A stretch of 64,000 nucleotides of DNA from Strongyloides papillosus. Its lineage: Eukaryota; Nematoda; Chromadorea; Rhabditida; Strongyloididae. The position numbers and the translations under genes are program-made. The stretch spans positions 744,001 to 808,000 of the forward strand of contig SRSI01000073.1 of the NCBI GenBank assembly GCA_005656395.1, given 5' to 3'. Below are positions 47,766 to 60,771 of this stretch, in pieces. Position 1 is the stretch's first letter. Each line of letters begins with the position of its first letter. The notes under the pieces are model-generated. The model ran no database searches, had not been told where the DNA came from, and was given only the letters and a program-made list of their open reading frames with translations.

Positions 47766-49632
47766 ATTTTATATAAAAAATGGGTTTATTTGATAGCATT
47801 TTGTAGTCTATGATTTTGACTATTTTGCATAATCGGTTATTTTGATATTACCTGCAGTTTATATTATTTTAAGGATTGTCGGTCAAACCAAAATGTTAGT
47901 TTTTCTCAGTAGAGCTAAATCCTTTTGTAGAATTCTTTGCTTATGACAATTATTATCTAATGGTCCTGGAAGTCTCACATAGTGATTATAAAAGTCGCCC
48001 AATTGTCATTAATTCTCCAAAATGACATCTGTATTACCAGGATCAGCTAAACAACCCATACCCGCTTTTGAAACAAGCACTATAATGTTCACAAGGACTG
48101 AAGAAATCTCAGAAATACTCCGAGACCATCTACTAAGCTCAAAGTTGTTCCTATAATAAGTACTATTTCTTCTTCAGATAAGACCAAAGGTGAATTTACA
48201 TCAAATTCGTTAATATAAATCAACAACGTTTTATTAATCAGGCGAAACTAAACTCATTTCATTCACCTCTAATGTTTATTTCCGCTTACCTGAGTATGTA
48301 TATACGTTCTTGTACAAGTACATTAGATAATTAAGTTATTTAAAATTTTTCTCGTTAAGTATAGGCATTATCAGCTATCTTTAACGAATATAATTGTTAA
48401 AAAACCTATTAATTATCAACCCCGGGGATTTTTTATAAGTTCAACCATGTTTGTACTAGGATTAATTAAAAAACATACAAACAAAGTAATATTTATTTAC
48501 AAAATATTGTATAAATCAAAACTAGTTTGATATGATATTTTATGTTTTCACAACAAAGTAATAAATTACAAATTGGTACTTTTTTAAACTACTTTTTACT
48601 ATAGTATTCATATACGAGATAAAAAATAAATTTTCTTTTATGTTAGAATTAGAAATGTTTAAAGTTTTTATTTTTAAATTTAAAAACTATTAAAATATTT
48701 TAATATTTGCAAAAATTAAAATATACTAATATGAGTATTGTTACTAAAATTGCTTCTTAGAAAGAAAAATTATAATTTATCATAGTTAATTGAAAAATAA
48801 ATAAACTATTTACTTTTGAAATTTTAATCTATAAAAATTAATCAAAGATTGCTACTCATCCATGTATCACAATTCTTCATGCACTTTTCCTTGCAAATTA
48901 GAGCATCGAGGAATTATAATTTCTTATCTATGATAAAGGGAAATTAGAATAACAATTTGTTTTGTATTATAATTCTCTTTAAATTTAACCAATTGTTATG
49001 AAATAATATTCAAAAAATATGTTATTCCTCACCTGAAAGGTTGATCGCTATCAGACATTTTTGTTATAAAATTGGTCAAGTTATGCTTAAAAAAACCCTG
49101 TTTTAGAATAATTTTGTACAGAGAATAACGTTTTTTAAAATTAGCAAAATAAAGTAGTTAGTAACGCACTTTAAAGGTTCAATGTCAAAGTAAGGAAGTA
49201 ATATAATATTGGCCATATTCATTAAGAACTGTTAGTATTACGAATCGAAGAGTGATGACATTTCAAAAAAATATTTTAAAAGCTATATAGTTATAATTTA
49301 ATTAAACGTCAATGGAAATAAATGAAATTTTTTATATACAGATCTTTGTGCATATTACAAATGAGCCAGTTACGATGGTTGTTGATAAAGAATGAGAAGA
49401 GTTATATTTATTTAATTAACAATTTTAAACATTTTCTTAAAAAATCATTTTTATTCATAAAAACGTTAGAATAAAAAAAAGATTTAATAATTATTTCAAA
49501 ATACTTTTTATACAAAACAAATCTAAATGGAAATCATTTGATAATTAAAAAAATCAAGTGAATACATGATTCTCCACTGTTTTTTATAATTTACATAATA
49601 TATTACGAAAAAAATATGTAATGATTTGTTTC
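47766..49632. other. long intergenic stretch, mostly unexplained
   Basis: No intact gene. From 47940 to 48260 the base composition is less A/T-rich and a minus-strand frame reads LVLSEEEIVLIIGTTLSL onward before a stop, then continues in another frame, as a decayed coding segment might. A CCCCGGGG palindrome lies at 48420-48427. Beyond 48450 only A/T-rich sequence is seen. Confidence 0.35.
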
Positions 49633-49869
49633 TTATAATTTAGCTCCTAAGATTATTGATAAGGCACAGAGTCCTGATAAAATGATTGAGTTACTTCCTG
49701 AATATGATAATCCAGCAGCAGCTTTAGCAGTTGGAGTATCTGGTGAGGTATTATTTTGTTTATCCTTTTCATCTCCATTGTTGCCTTCAGCATTTCCATG
49801 AGTAACCAAACAGACCATAATGATGGCAACAAGCATAGTGAATAAAACGATTCTTGATGAAAATTTCAT
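49633..49869 (-). CDS. small secreted, probably GPI-anchored peptide
   Basis: 78 aa. An N-terminal signal peptide (MKFSSRIVLFTMLVAIIMVC, cleavage expected near the Ala at 27) is followed by a short polar segment rich in Asn, Asp, Lys, Thr and Pro. Then comes a small-residue stretch (AKAAAGLSYSGSNS) and a C-terminal hydrophobic tail (IILSGLCALSIILGAKL). That layout, signal peptide, mature polar part of about 30 residues, small-residue omega site and hydrophobic tail, is typical of minimal GPI-anchored surface peptides. No family is recognised. Single exon; no cysteines in the mature part. Confidence 0.65.
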   Translation of the reverse strand: MKFSSRIVLFTMLVAIIMVCLVTHGNAEGNNGDEKDKQNNTSPDTPTAKAAAGLSYSGSNSIILSGLCALSIILGAKL

Positions 49870-50711
49870 TTTGATTTATTAAACAGAATATTTTTACAAT
49901 GAACAATTGTCATTTTATTATGACACTTTTAAATATTATTTTTTATGGAAATTTTGCCTATTATTATTAATTTATTCAAAATAATAAAAGAGAATTCTAA
50001 TTTTCTACAATCATAAAAAAATCGTTTTTTAACTATAGTTTATCAACGAAATGATTTTATATGCAAGGTTTATAAATTAGTATGTTTAATTCTGCGTCTT
50101 AAAAAGTATACATTTAAAGTTTAGCTAACAATTAACAAAAGTACAAAATCTCAAGATAAGTATAATATCAATTAATTCCATATTATCCAAATGTTCTAGT
50201 GATAATGAAAGTGATGTTAAAAAAATTATAATATTCATACAATGTTATATTTTTTATATTCAACAAAAAACAAATATGCATGTAAAAAAATATTAATGAT
50301 CAGAAAATTTTTGAACCCACTATTTTCTCGAATATCAATTGTGGAAAAAGTTGGATTTGAGTTAAAACGTTTTGGAAATGCTTCGTTGCAAAATATTATT
50401 TATTCTATATATATCTTAAGAATATAGCTCAAAAATTAAATGATTGCATCGTTACAGAAATGATAACTGTTACCACAGAAAACAAAAAAAAACAAATCAA
50501 TAATAAACTAATTATTTTCATTCAAAACATTTCTAAAGTACATGAATAAATTTTAAAAAATAATAAATATAAATTTTTTAAGAAAACAAAATAGTTATTT
50601 GTTGCTACGAAACTCTTATACATTAAAAATAAAAAGCTAAAGTTATTACAGATAAATATGTCTAATAATTTCATTCACATTTCATAAAATTTTTATATTC
50701 TCTCCCTAAAA
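49870..50711. other. intergenic between the GPI-type peptide and the DEG/ENaC gene
   Basis: No supported gene. A 61-residue frame at 50242-50427 lacks coding character and is not called. The last 100 bp are pyrimidine-rich and end in TCTCTCCCTAAAAATG before the channel gene. Confidence 0.45.
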
Positions 50712-52587
50712 ATGAAAATATTTTCAAAGTTCTCTAAAAAAAACGAAGACAAGAAAGATGATGATAATCTTTCTATAAAAAGTCCATCAATACCAAAAAG
50801 AATCTTCTTAATGTGCCGTGATTTCTCACAATGGTCAACACTCTCTGGATTCAATCACATTTTTGGGTCAAAAAATATACTTATCATCCTCTTTTGGATT
50901 TTAGTAACTGGGACATGTGTCTATTTTTCTTACATTCAAACAAAAGAACTTCTTGATGAATACTTTAAGTATCCATATAATACTGATATCCTGCTAAAAT
51001 ATGAAGAGGTTACCTTTCCAGCTGTTACTATATGTTCAAAATCACCCTACGACGATAATAAGAAAAATAATTATTTAACCAAAATTGTGGATGCTTTTAA
51101 GAGGAAAAATGATAACAATTGGAGTTTATATGGTTTAAATAATGGTATTAATCTATCTCATAAAGAAACTATCAAATTTTGGTTAACTATATACGGTGAT
51201 GAATTGTTAAATGATAATAATATTAATTACCAATGGAAAGATAGTATTATTTCATGTCACTATAATCAAGACAGGTGTGATGATAATAATTTTAAACTCG
51301 TTAAAATACCTTCGTATGGGACATGTTTCACATTAAATCACCTTGGTACATGGAAAGTTGCCAGGAGTGGTAGTGAGTATGGTTTAAAATTAATATTAAA
51401 GATTGATAAGGATGATGTATTACCATTTGATACTTCTTATGGTGTTGTAGCATTTGTCCATTCATATGATGAGTATCCTTTTGTTGAGATGAATCCAATT
51501 CTCCTATCTCTTGGTTTTGATGTATCATTAGGATTATCATTTTCATCCTCTGAAAGGTTACCAAAACCACATGGAACATGTATACCTAATGATAGTAATG
51601 AATTAGAGGATACTGATAATTTTTATGGTGGTATGTATCAAAATGAAAAATGCATAAGATCATGTATTCAAAGGAAAATTATTGAAAATTGTAAATGTTA
51701 TTACGAGGGCTATGCTATTAATGATGAGTATTCTAATATCAAAAGTTGTTCAACGTACATTGAGGAAGATCAAAGTAGAAGACCTGCTACATGTGAGTTT
51801 AATAAATCTTATTTATCAACCTCTAATGATATCTTTTTTAGTAGCTTGTATTAGAACTCACATTTATCCTGAATTTAATGGGTATGTTTATATTAATTAA
51901 TAATATAATATTTCATTTCAGTGATGATATGACGTTTAAAGTTAACGTTACAAGTGATTGTGTCTGTTATGATACATGCGACAAAATTTTCTATGATTAT
52001 TCGTACTCCCTCGCAAGATACCCAGCAGCAAATTTTAATGTAAGTTTCTAATCATGAATTTAAGTACAAAACTTTTTAGCCAAATGAATGTCGAAATTCT
52101 GTATTAGAAAATAAAAGAGAAAATAATATTAAACTTCCATATTCCTATACTCAAAATGAATGTTTTAAATATTATATGAAAAATACATTGAGATTAGAGG
52201 TTTATTTTGAGAAATTAAGTTACATTGTCAGTTCCGAATTCGCAGAATATCCTGTAAATCTTTTTTACTGACTTCTTACAATATAAAATGATATATTTTC
52301 AGACTCTTAATTTACTTTATGATATAGTTGGAATCCTTGGTTTTTGGATTGGAATATCATTAATATCATTCTTTGAAATATTTGTTTTCATTGGGGTACT
52401 CACGTTTGCATTTTGTTTTTTGTGTAAAGAACCAATAAAACCAATAAAGACTAGAGAGATACGTAAAAATATTGGAGATGGATGGAAAGATGATATTGAT
52501 AAAGGGAGGAAGTTTCCTAAAAGAAAGGATCTTTATGATAAAGCAGCTGAGGCTGATAAAATGCCGCCTATTCATGAAAGTAACTGA
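50712..52587 (+). CDS. DEG/ENaC family cation channel subunit
   Basis: A trimeric, amiloride-sensitive-type sodium channel subunit of the plasma membrane; nematode members act in touch, acid, peptide or proprioceptive sensing. Exons: 50712-51792, 51842-51881, 51922-52039, 52080-52253, 52303-52587; 1698 nt, 565 aa. TM1 is near residues 58-80 (IILFWILVTGTCVYFSY), followed by FPAVTIC, a large extracellular cysteine-rich loop, and the pre-TM2 and pore segment GFWIGISLISFFEIFVF containing the G-x-S selectivity filter. The conserved N-terminal His-Gly gating motif reads Ser-Gly (WSTLSGF). The C-terminal tail is short and basic. Two very short exons cross the cysteine-rich region. Confidence 0.92.
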
Positions 52588-55500
52588 AAGTAAAGATCAT
52601 AGAGAAGTGGATGTCTTATTGAGGACCAGTATCTTGTTTTCTTAATTTTTTTATTCAAATTCCAGTGGTAATTTCAAATATATAAATAATCATACCACAT
52701 TTTTGTAAACATAATTTTTTTAAAAACACTCCGTAGGTATTTAGATATGATTTATTATGTTTACACGAAAATGTAAAGTTTAAATATTTTGTAATTTGGA
52801 AATTAATTTTCTAACAACTTTACCACTTTTTCATCCCTTCAATACCTAAAAAATAAATATTTTTCATGTATAATGATTTTAAAATAAATATAACTTTAAA
52901 ATGTGTACAGCTTTCAGCAGATTAATAAATAATTAATTAAAAACATTAATATTGCAATATTTTTTTTCAACATATATAAAAGTCAAAGATGAAATTTAAT
53001 TAACATTAACCATATATTCATTGATTACAATAATATCTTTAAGAAATTCCTATATCTATCCACATGCAATTTATTTCATTTATATATACGCCATTTGATT
53101 AGAAAAATACAATAGAATATGGGTGAATGATAGGATAAAATTTGTTAAATAATTAATATTTATATGTTCTGAATTTTTAATTACCCTAAAAATATCGATA
53201 TTCTTATTTAATTATCTTATTTTCTTAACATCCATTTACAAACACTTGTATTAAAAATGACTAGATATTTATCAATAAAATTATACATATAAAAGAATAT
53301 ATAAGGGAAAAAGGAAAATTTAAACATTCTTCAACAAGAAGAATCACCGTCTTTTTAAAAGTTAATTATTTCTACTTTTTATTAAAATATTTAGTCACTA
53401 AAATAAATGCATATATATAAATTTTATTATAATATTTATATAGTTAAAGGTTAAATAAAAACGTTTTTTTATAAAGTTAACATTCATATAATTTTGCTTT
53501 TGGAGGATGGTTGTAAAAAAAGAAGAAAAGATATATTCAAGTGATTTTTAAGAGTACATTTTTTTAAATATAAAAGTATATTTTATTTTATTCCTCCTGT
53601 ATTTAATTTATATATTGATGTAATATAAAATAAGTTATTAAAAATTTTTATTTATATTGGAATTATTAAACAACAATGATTAGTTGTAATTTTTAACCTT
53701 TTAAAACGTGTTTCACAAATAATTTTGTAACACATTCTAGTGAGAATTTTTTTAACTATTTTCATTAAAGAACTTTTTTAAAAAGTTGTATAATTTATTT
53801 ACACTATTTAGTGGTATTAAATTAATTTTATATTTATAATTTAGTTGATTTCTTTTCTGTATATTGAAAGTGTATGAAAACAGTTGTGAGTCAATGGTTG
53901 TTAGAGATAGTCAATGACGTTGGAAGGAGAAGTTTCATATTTGTTTTGTTTTGTTCTGTAGATAAAAAATATAAAACTCATTTTTTCTTTATTTACCATG
54001 TTTTATAGATACATAACCATTTAAATAAATTTTTAATATATAAAAATTTTTCCTATTATTTTATTTTTTTATTTAAAAATGTAACTCAATAAAAAATTAT
54101 TATTATTTTTTATTTTCAAAGCTATTTAAAGCTCGATATCCATATATATTAATAAAATAGCATATTATGATAATAATCTTTAATATCTTTATAATTATTA
54201 TTACTTTTTTTTAAAAAATATTGACATTGTTATTGAAGAAAATTTATTTTATTCAAGAAATTTTACTTGTTTATCATTTCTCTTATCTATCTCATTTTTT
54301 TAAAACTCATATCTAGAATATTTAACTTATCAATCATATACATTAATCAGATATCTTATATACATATTAATATTGAACTATTTTTTATTCAATAATCCTT
54401 TAATATATACATTTTTTAAAAAACTTTTTCTCCCTCCCTTATTTACATTACTTTTTTATAAGACATTTTAGAAACTTTCTTTTATCAAAAAAATGTAAAT
54501 ATGCCATTTTGAAGATAAAAAAATAGTACAATTAATCATTTCTCTTATTGTATAGTCATAAAAAGTGTAATCTTTTTTATTTATCATCATCATTTTTCAC
54601 TCTGATATTTTAATAAAAATAACAATAAATTGAATGAAAATGTATATTCTAAGATTTTGACACTTCAAATTTTATAACTACTATTCTATTTTTACCTACT
54701 GTTTTATGGGAAATTTAACTATCATCACTGTTCGTAATCACTATCATAAAATTCATCCAATTATTGTATGATGATAATAAGTACTTTTTATATAAATAAA
54801 TTTGTTATATTATAGGATATTATTAATTTAAAGATCACTTCAATCTTCTTGAAGTCTTCTTATTATTTATCTCTCTTAATCTTCAATTTTTCTTTACCTA
54901 TCCCAATAAATTATGGTGGCGGTCACCTTAAATATTAGAGAGAAAAAAATTTGTAAGCAATATTTATGTACAAATACTTGAAGGTAAAAAAAGTGTATAG
55001 ATAATTATCATTAAAGAAAAAGGAGGACAATAGTAAATTGTTATAGTAAAATAAATACTTAAAAACTGTGAAAATTGCTAACTTTTGTTTATTATTATTT
55101 TACAAAAGTTTGTTTTCTTTCTATTCTCACCACCTTCAAAAGAGTATATATAAACTTTTTACATAATGATTCCAATATATATTAGTAGCTAACTTCTTTT
55201 GTCTTCTTATATTTATGTGGTACTTTGATCACTGAAAATGACTATATACATATATAATATAATCAAAGTTATAAAATTTTACTTGCTTTATCTATCTATT
55301 ATTATTTACTTTTAATAGAAAAAGGTTAATAGATTAATATTCAAAAACTGATATATTCATATGTCTTTTTATTTACATTTTGTAGAATAGATGACTTTTA
55401 TTAAATTTATTATAAATGTGTATCGAACTAGAAAAGGAACAGTTATTACTTTCTATAATCTACCAAATCCCTAATCATTTACATCTAATATTTTATGTTT

Positions 55501-56873
55501 ATAATTTGTATACATACATTTATATCAATGTCGTAATTTTTCATTCATTCTTCAAAGACCAGATAAGTAACCATTTGCAAACACATGTTTATTATGTAAA
55601 AAGGCAAAAAGTCAAAAAAGTTGTATATATTTGTAGTTTGCAAAATGTAGTTTATATTTAAAAATACTTATATCAAGATATATCTTAATTCATTTACTCT
55701 TCCATTAAATTTGATATAATTTTTTGAAAAACATTTTTACCACTTCATCTAATAAACATAATAATTTGTCTATTTTTTTTAATTCACATTTTATATGAAT
55801 AAGGTCATTAGCTGGAAATGTTTACATACATATGTATGTATTACAATATTCTATCTAGAATGCATATATTTATTATTTTAGTTATGATTTTTTTTTATAT
55901 TCTTATTACGTACATTCCTATTACTCATCAATCATTTTTTATTTGTAAAAAATACACATTATACAATTCCAATTTTTTCCCTTTTAATTGACGTAATATG
56001 TATTTACTTTTTATCCATATCATTCCATCCTTAGATTGTATTTAAATAGATATAACATTAAAAGAAAAATCTTTCAATTCTCTAAATTTGAACAACAAAT
56101 GGAAGCAATCAAAAATTTAAGTACATTTTACCTTTTAAATGCAATTTAGCGGTGAAAGTTTTAACAAGTCTTGAAAGAAAAATAAAATAAGCTATCTCAA
56201 AGAAAAAAGAAATGAAATATAATAGCATTTGTTTGGGGAAGTAAATAAAAGACATTCTTAAAAAGTTTTAGTTTAAAATTTTCAACGTTTTTACTCCCTC
56301 TCTTTTTTGATACATATATTTGCAAATGTACATTTTTCTAACACATTAACGCAGTTGCAGTAATTAGCAGAAATTTTTAGATACCAATATAATATTTTTT
56401 ATCACAACCTTCTTCCTCTTCCTTGTGATGTCTCAGATATCATCTCCTGGTCAGATTACAAATTTAAAAAAGATTAGTAAAGTCAAATTATTAAGATCTT
56501 CATTGTTAACTATCATTATCAAAGTAATTCTCTTCTGTTAAAATAATATAACTATACAATCATTTAATAAAAGAATTAACCAACAAAACATTCCTCCTTT
56601 TATATTTTCTATTCTTTTTATTATATCTAAATTCTTTTTCTATAGGTTAAGCCTCCTTTTGATAAGACTTTTATATTATATATTCTTTAATTGATAAACG
56701 ATTAACTTCTTCGGTCACCATTTTATTCTTCTTTTTTTTATTATTATTATTACTGCTATATATTCAAATAAATTATATTTGATATTAATAAAAATACATT
56801 GTCATTTTATAGAAAAATATTAACAAAGACATAAAGGAGAAAATTTCTAAATGTAAGTCTAAACATCTATTAA
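52588..56873. other. 4.3-kb A/T-rich intergenic region
   Basis: No gene, RNA or repeat recognised on either strand. Open frames here are short, composed of A/T-biased residues and have no recognisable domains. It separates the channel gene from the coiled-coil gene and may hold regulatory sequence for either. Confidence 0.5.
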
Positions 56874-58147
56874 ATGATGTCAAATATTATGCATGAATGT
56901 GACATGGACCATAACTTAAACTTGTCACACCATTCCAGTCTATATGAAATTAATACCATCGAAAATACACAACCTACACACGGCACTGAAGATGAAACAT
57001 CTCAAACAAAACATGTATGTATAGTTTAGGTTTTTAGTTTTCCTTTCCTTATTTTATGTTAATCACTTAACATTAAATAATCGCACATGTACTTATTTTA
57101 ACATAATTAATTTAGGAAATATTTTTATTAAAACAACTACTAAAAATGCAAAACGACATGATGTGTGAGTATGAAAAAAGTATCGAAAACCTTAGTAGGA
57201 ATTCTCCGAGATCAAGTGCTGGAAGCATTGATTCAGAATGTTATCTTGAGTTGGAGAAAAAGATTGAACAACTAAGGGATGAGAACAAAAGACTCGTTCT
57301 GGAGTGTCGAAGAAACACAACAACTGTTAATGATATTGAGAATGAAAAAATATACATATCTAGGGATGTTTATGAAGATTTAGTTGTTGAGAGGAAACAT
57401 CTTAAAAGTCAATATGATGTTTATAAAGAGTTATTTGAGTCTAGTGAAGCTCATGTTTTTAATCTTGAGGATACCATAGAAAATATGAAAGTTGAGAATA
57501 AACAGTTACTCAATGAAATTGGGAGATGTAATTTTTTGATTGATAAATTGAGAGATGACAATAATACATGTAAGGTGGAGTTTGATGATCTCATGAAGCA
57601 GTTACATAAAAAGAAGGATGAGGAAGTAAATTATTATAAGGGTAAAATTGAGAAGTTGATGGAGGAGAAGAGACAACTGTTGGAGGATGTTGAATCTCTT
57701 ACATCAACAGTAGAAATAATCAAAGGACAGAAAAACGATACATCCAAAGAATCATCAAATAATCAAAACTATCTTGAAATCATAAATAATATGACAAAAC
57801 TAATTGATGATCTGGAAGAGAAACTTTTATTCTACATTAATTACTACCAACAAGTTGAGGTATCACAAACATTTGACAAAGAAATAATCATATACAGAGA
57901 TAATGATAAAATTTGCTTTGATAGTAATATTATAAAATACCAGCAACAACCACCACCACCAACCCCAAATATGAATATAAAAAGTTTAGGAGAAGAAATT
58001 GAGGAGATACAGATAAAAGAAACGTATAATTATAATATGTTATCGTCTTCACAACAATCTACATTAGTTGAGAGCTTTATTTATCTTGCCATATGTCTTT
58101 TAGTATACGAGTTTTACCTTTTTATTTTATATATTTTTAAACAGTAA
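56874..58147 (+). CDS. tail-anchored coiled-coil protein, function unknown
   Basis: Exons: 56874-57014 and 57116-58147; 1173 nt, 390 aa. Exon 1 (47 residues, starting MMSNIMHECDMDHN) joins exon 2 in phase at TSQTKH|EIFLLKQLL. Residues about 45-290 are predominantly heptad-type coiled coil (LELEKKIEQLRDENKRL, LEDTIENMKVENKQLLNEI). A proline run (QQQPPPPTPN) follows. The last 24 residues are one hydrophobic helix with a single terminal Lys-Gln, the layout of a C-terminal membrane anchor (SFIYLAICLLVYEFYLFILY). This could be a golgin-like tether, organelle adaptor or motor adaptor; no family is recognised. The second start (Met2) is equally possible. Confidence 0.75.
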
Positions 58148-58318
58148 TACATATCTTTTTTTATAAATTTTTTATGCTAAATTTTTATAATTATTATAAA
58201 AAAACAAGTAAAAGTTTTATTATAAACATGTTTTTTAATGATAATGTTAAAAAAAGTTTTAATTAATATACCCCGCTTATATTTAATGTTTATTTATCAT
58301 TTCCTGTACATTTCCTCT

Positions 58319-60771
58319 TCACAAATCGATTCCCTCCATCTGAATATGTTTATTAAATATCTCCAAATTCCTCCTAAACATCTCATTATACCGTTCCAAA
58401 TAAACAGCCCTCTCAAAATGGTATCTAGCCTTCACATAGTTGCTAACTTTAAAAAAACACCTAGCCAGTTGGTGGTGAATAATACCCTTATCATTATTCT
58501 CCGCCAAAACATTCCTACTAAACTTATCAATACCATCGCAATTAAAATGTTCCTCCTCCAGGATTAGTAAATTAACCCATGCTGGAATGTTCTTATTATC
58601 AATTATTGTAGCATTAATATAGGCATCCCTAGCATTTGAGTATATCTTCATATTTAAATAAAGGTTTCCTAAATTAAAATATCCATTCGGAGAGGTTGGT
58701 CGAAGGTTGATACTCCTCAATAAATTATACTCGCTATCATTATATTTACCCATCTTCATTTGGAGGATCCCTAAATTCATCCATGGTACCGGAAAAGATG
58801 GATCGATTATCGTACACTTCTTCAACAGCACCTCAGCAACCCCATAATTATTAGTAGTCTCATAAAGATTAGCCAAATTATTCATTGCATGACAATACCC
58901 ATCCCATAACTTAATAGCCTTCTTATAATTCTCTATAGCATCATAAATTTTCCCCTGTCTTGAGTATATTTTACCTAAATTATAGTATAATTTTGCATTA
59001 CCAGGACATGTCATAACACTACTCCTGTATAAGTTTTCCTCACTCAACCACTCGTATGATCTTTGAACTGATTTTGTTAGTAATATTAATATTAAAACTT
59101 TCATAAAGATTTTAATATTGATGTATTTTTTAACAAGGAACTCGTATTTTATTATTGTGTAGGTAAATAATAAACAGAATCCTGATGATGGGAGGTATAA
59201 TGTCCTTTCTGCTATCACAAAACCAACTGTGAAGAAGATGTTCGATGATGGGAGGAATGTTATTATTGATAGTGCTATACTATTAAATATTATGTGTTTT
59301 TCTTCTTTTTTTATCACTGTTTTTGATAGGCATCCTAATGTGATTATTGAAGTTATTGAGGTGAGGATGAGTATCAAAAATCGAGAATCGTTGGTGTTTT
59401 CTATTAGAGGTATTGTACCCATGGAGTAGTCGATTGATAGGTGCCATGGCCAGATTAATAGTTTAATGTTTAGAAGATAAATATATAATTGTGTTGTAAT
59501 TCTTGAGAAAAGTGATTGCGTGAAGGATGGTGGGTTATCTAGAGGTGAAAATTTTGGTTCTTCAAAATTGTTTATATATAGCCTTAGAAATATTAGGAAT
59601 GTAAGTAAAGTTGATAATTGAGATACTTTTTTTGTTACCCTTTTGTAATAAATAATGTTTTGTATTATTGATAATGGCTAAAAAAAGAATAATAATAAAA
59701 TTATTTAATTAATCCACCTACCAATATCATAATACCCTGTTCTTTAGAAAACAATGATAATACTGTAAAAAGCATGAACTTCTTTGTAATCTTATCTTTA
59801 AATAATAAATTTTCTCTCATCCCAAGAAGGAAGAATAATGTCATGAGGAGTTCTGTGATTCCAACAATACTAGCAACAGCATCGCTATGTATAGGGTGTG
59901 TAGCAAAGATAACACCCGTATAGAATAAAATTTTATCCCCAACCTCTGGCATCCATAATTTTAATACCTGGTATAGGAGTATTGAATTACATCCATGAAT
60001 TAAAATATTAAGAATATGATAAATCTTTGTATCCAATCCATTAATTAGGTACCCAATCCTGGAAAAATATCATTAAATACATTATTAAAATGTAATTTTG
60101 AGAATTTAACTTGAAATTCAATATCATTAATCTTTTTTTTCCATCTCTCTCTATTTTTGATATATTTATCTATCATCATTACTATTCCCACAAGATTTAA
60201 ACTGTTAGTTATATTAATCATTTTAACAATTAAAAAGTAAAGCATCAAACTTTTCCATCCCCACTTCAGGATGTGACCATCTTCATATGATAGATTTAAC
60301 ATATATTAATGGTTGTTAAAATTGAGTAATAAAGTGTCATTTATCTATGCAACAGGATGTAATTTGAATAATTAAGGTGATTAACCAATTGCATAATAAT
60401 TAAGTGATACACATTTATTATAAAGATATAAAGTTTTTATCAAATAAATTATTGGATGGCAAAAAAAAGAAGAGAAGGATGAAATATTATTTTATTTTTC
60501 GTTTTTTAACTTACCGAAAGATGAGTGTTGGGAGAGGACGATAAGACTTGTGAGAGGATTTTGAATTTATTGGTGTCCCCCAGAAGTCGTTTTTTAGAAT
60601 CTCCCTAATATTCAAGCCATAACTTGGTGGTGCCACAACGACTTTATTCTTAACAATAGCACGGTAATCATCAAAGACAAATTCACCATTAAAAGATACG
60701 ATAAAACTTAAGACACCAAATGTGAAAATGATGATACTTGGTGATAAATATTTTTTTCCCTCAACAAACAT
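58319..60771 (-). CDS. TMTC4-like ER transmembrane O-mannosyltransferase (TPR protein)
   Basis: TMTC proteins attach O-linked mannose to cadherins in the ER lumen. Exons: 60771-60515, 60058-59722, 59677-58319; 1953 nt, 650 aa, a little shorter than human TMTC4. The N-terminus has the luminal catalytic loop with FVFDDYRAIVKNK, DFWGTP and SHKSYRPLPTLIFR. FATHPIHSDAVASIVGITEL and SKEQGIMIL follow. The DUF1736 region has LDNPPSF, WPWHLSIDYSMGTIPLI and AERTLYLPSSGF. The C-terminal half, from about residue 365, is a run of TPRs (AKLYYNLGKIYSRQGKIYDA, PWMNLGILQMKMGKYNDSE, PNGYFNLGNLYLN). The DDYRAI Asp-Asp pair resembles the catalytic acidic pair of GT-C enzymes. The 456-nt first intron contains a spurious frame. 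Confidence 0.9.

Noticed and set aside
50242..50427. 61-residue plus-strand frame upstream of the DEG/ENaC gene
   Set aside because: No homology, signal peptide or splice partner; consistent with chance.
55416..55661. 81-residue plus-strand frame in the 4.3-kb intergenic region
   Set aside because: Composition-driven and without any recognisable domain.
60045..60302. 85-residue minus-strand frame between TMTC exons 1 and 2
   Set aside because: It has no match to the TMTC family, whose sequence continues directly from exon 1 (LIFR) to the exon starting at 60058. The frame lies in the intron.
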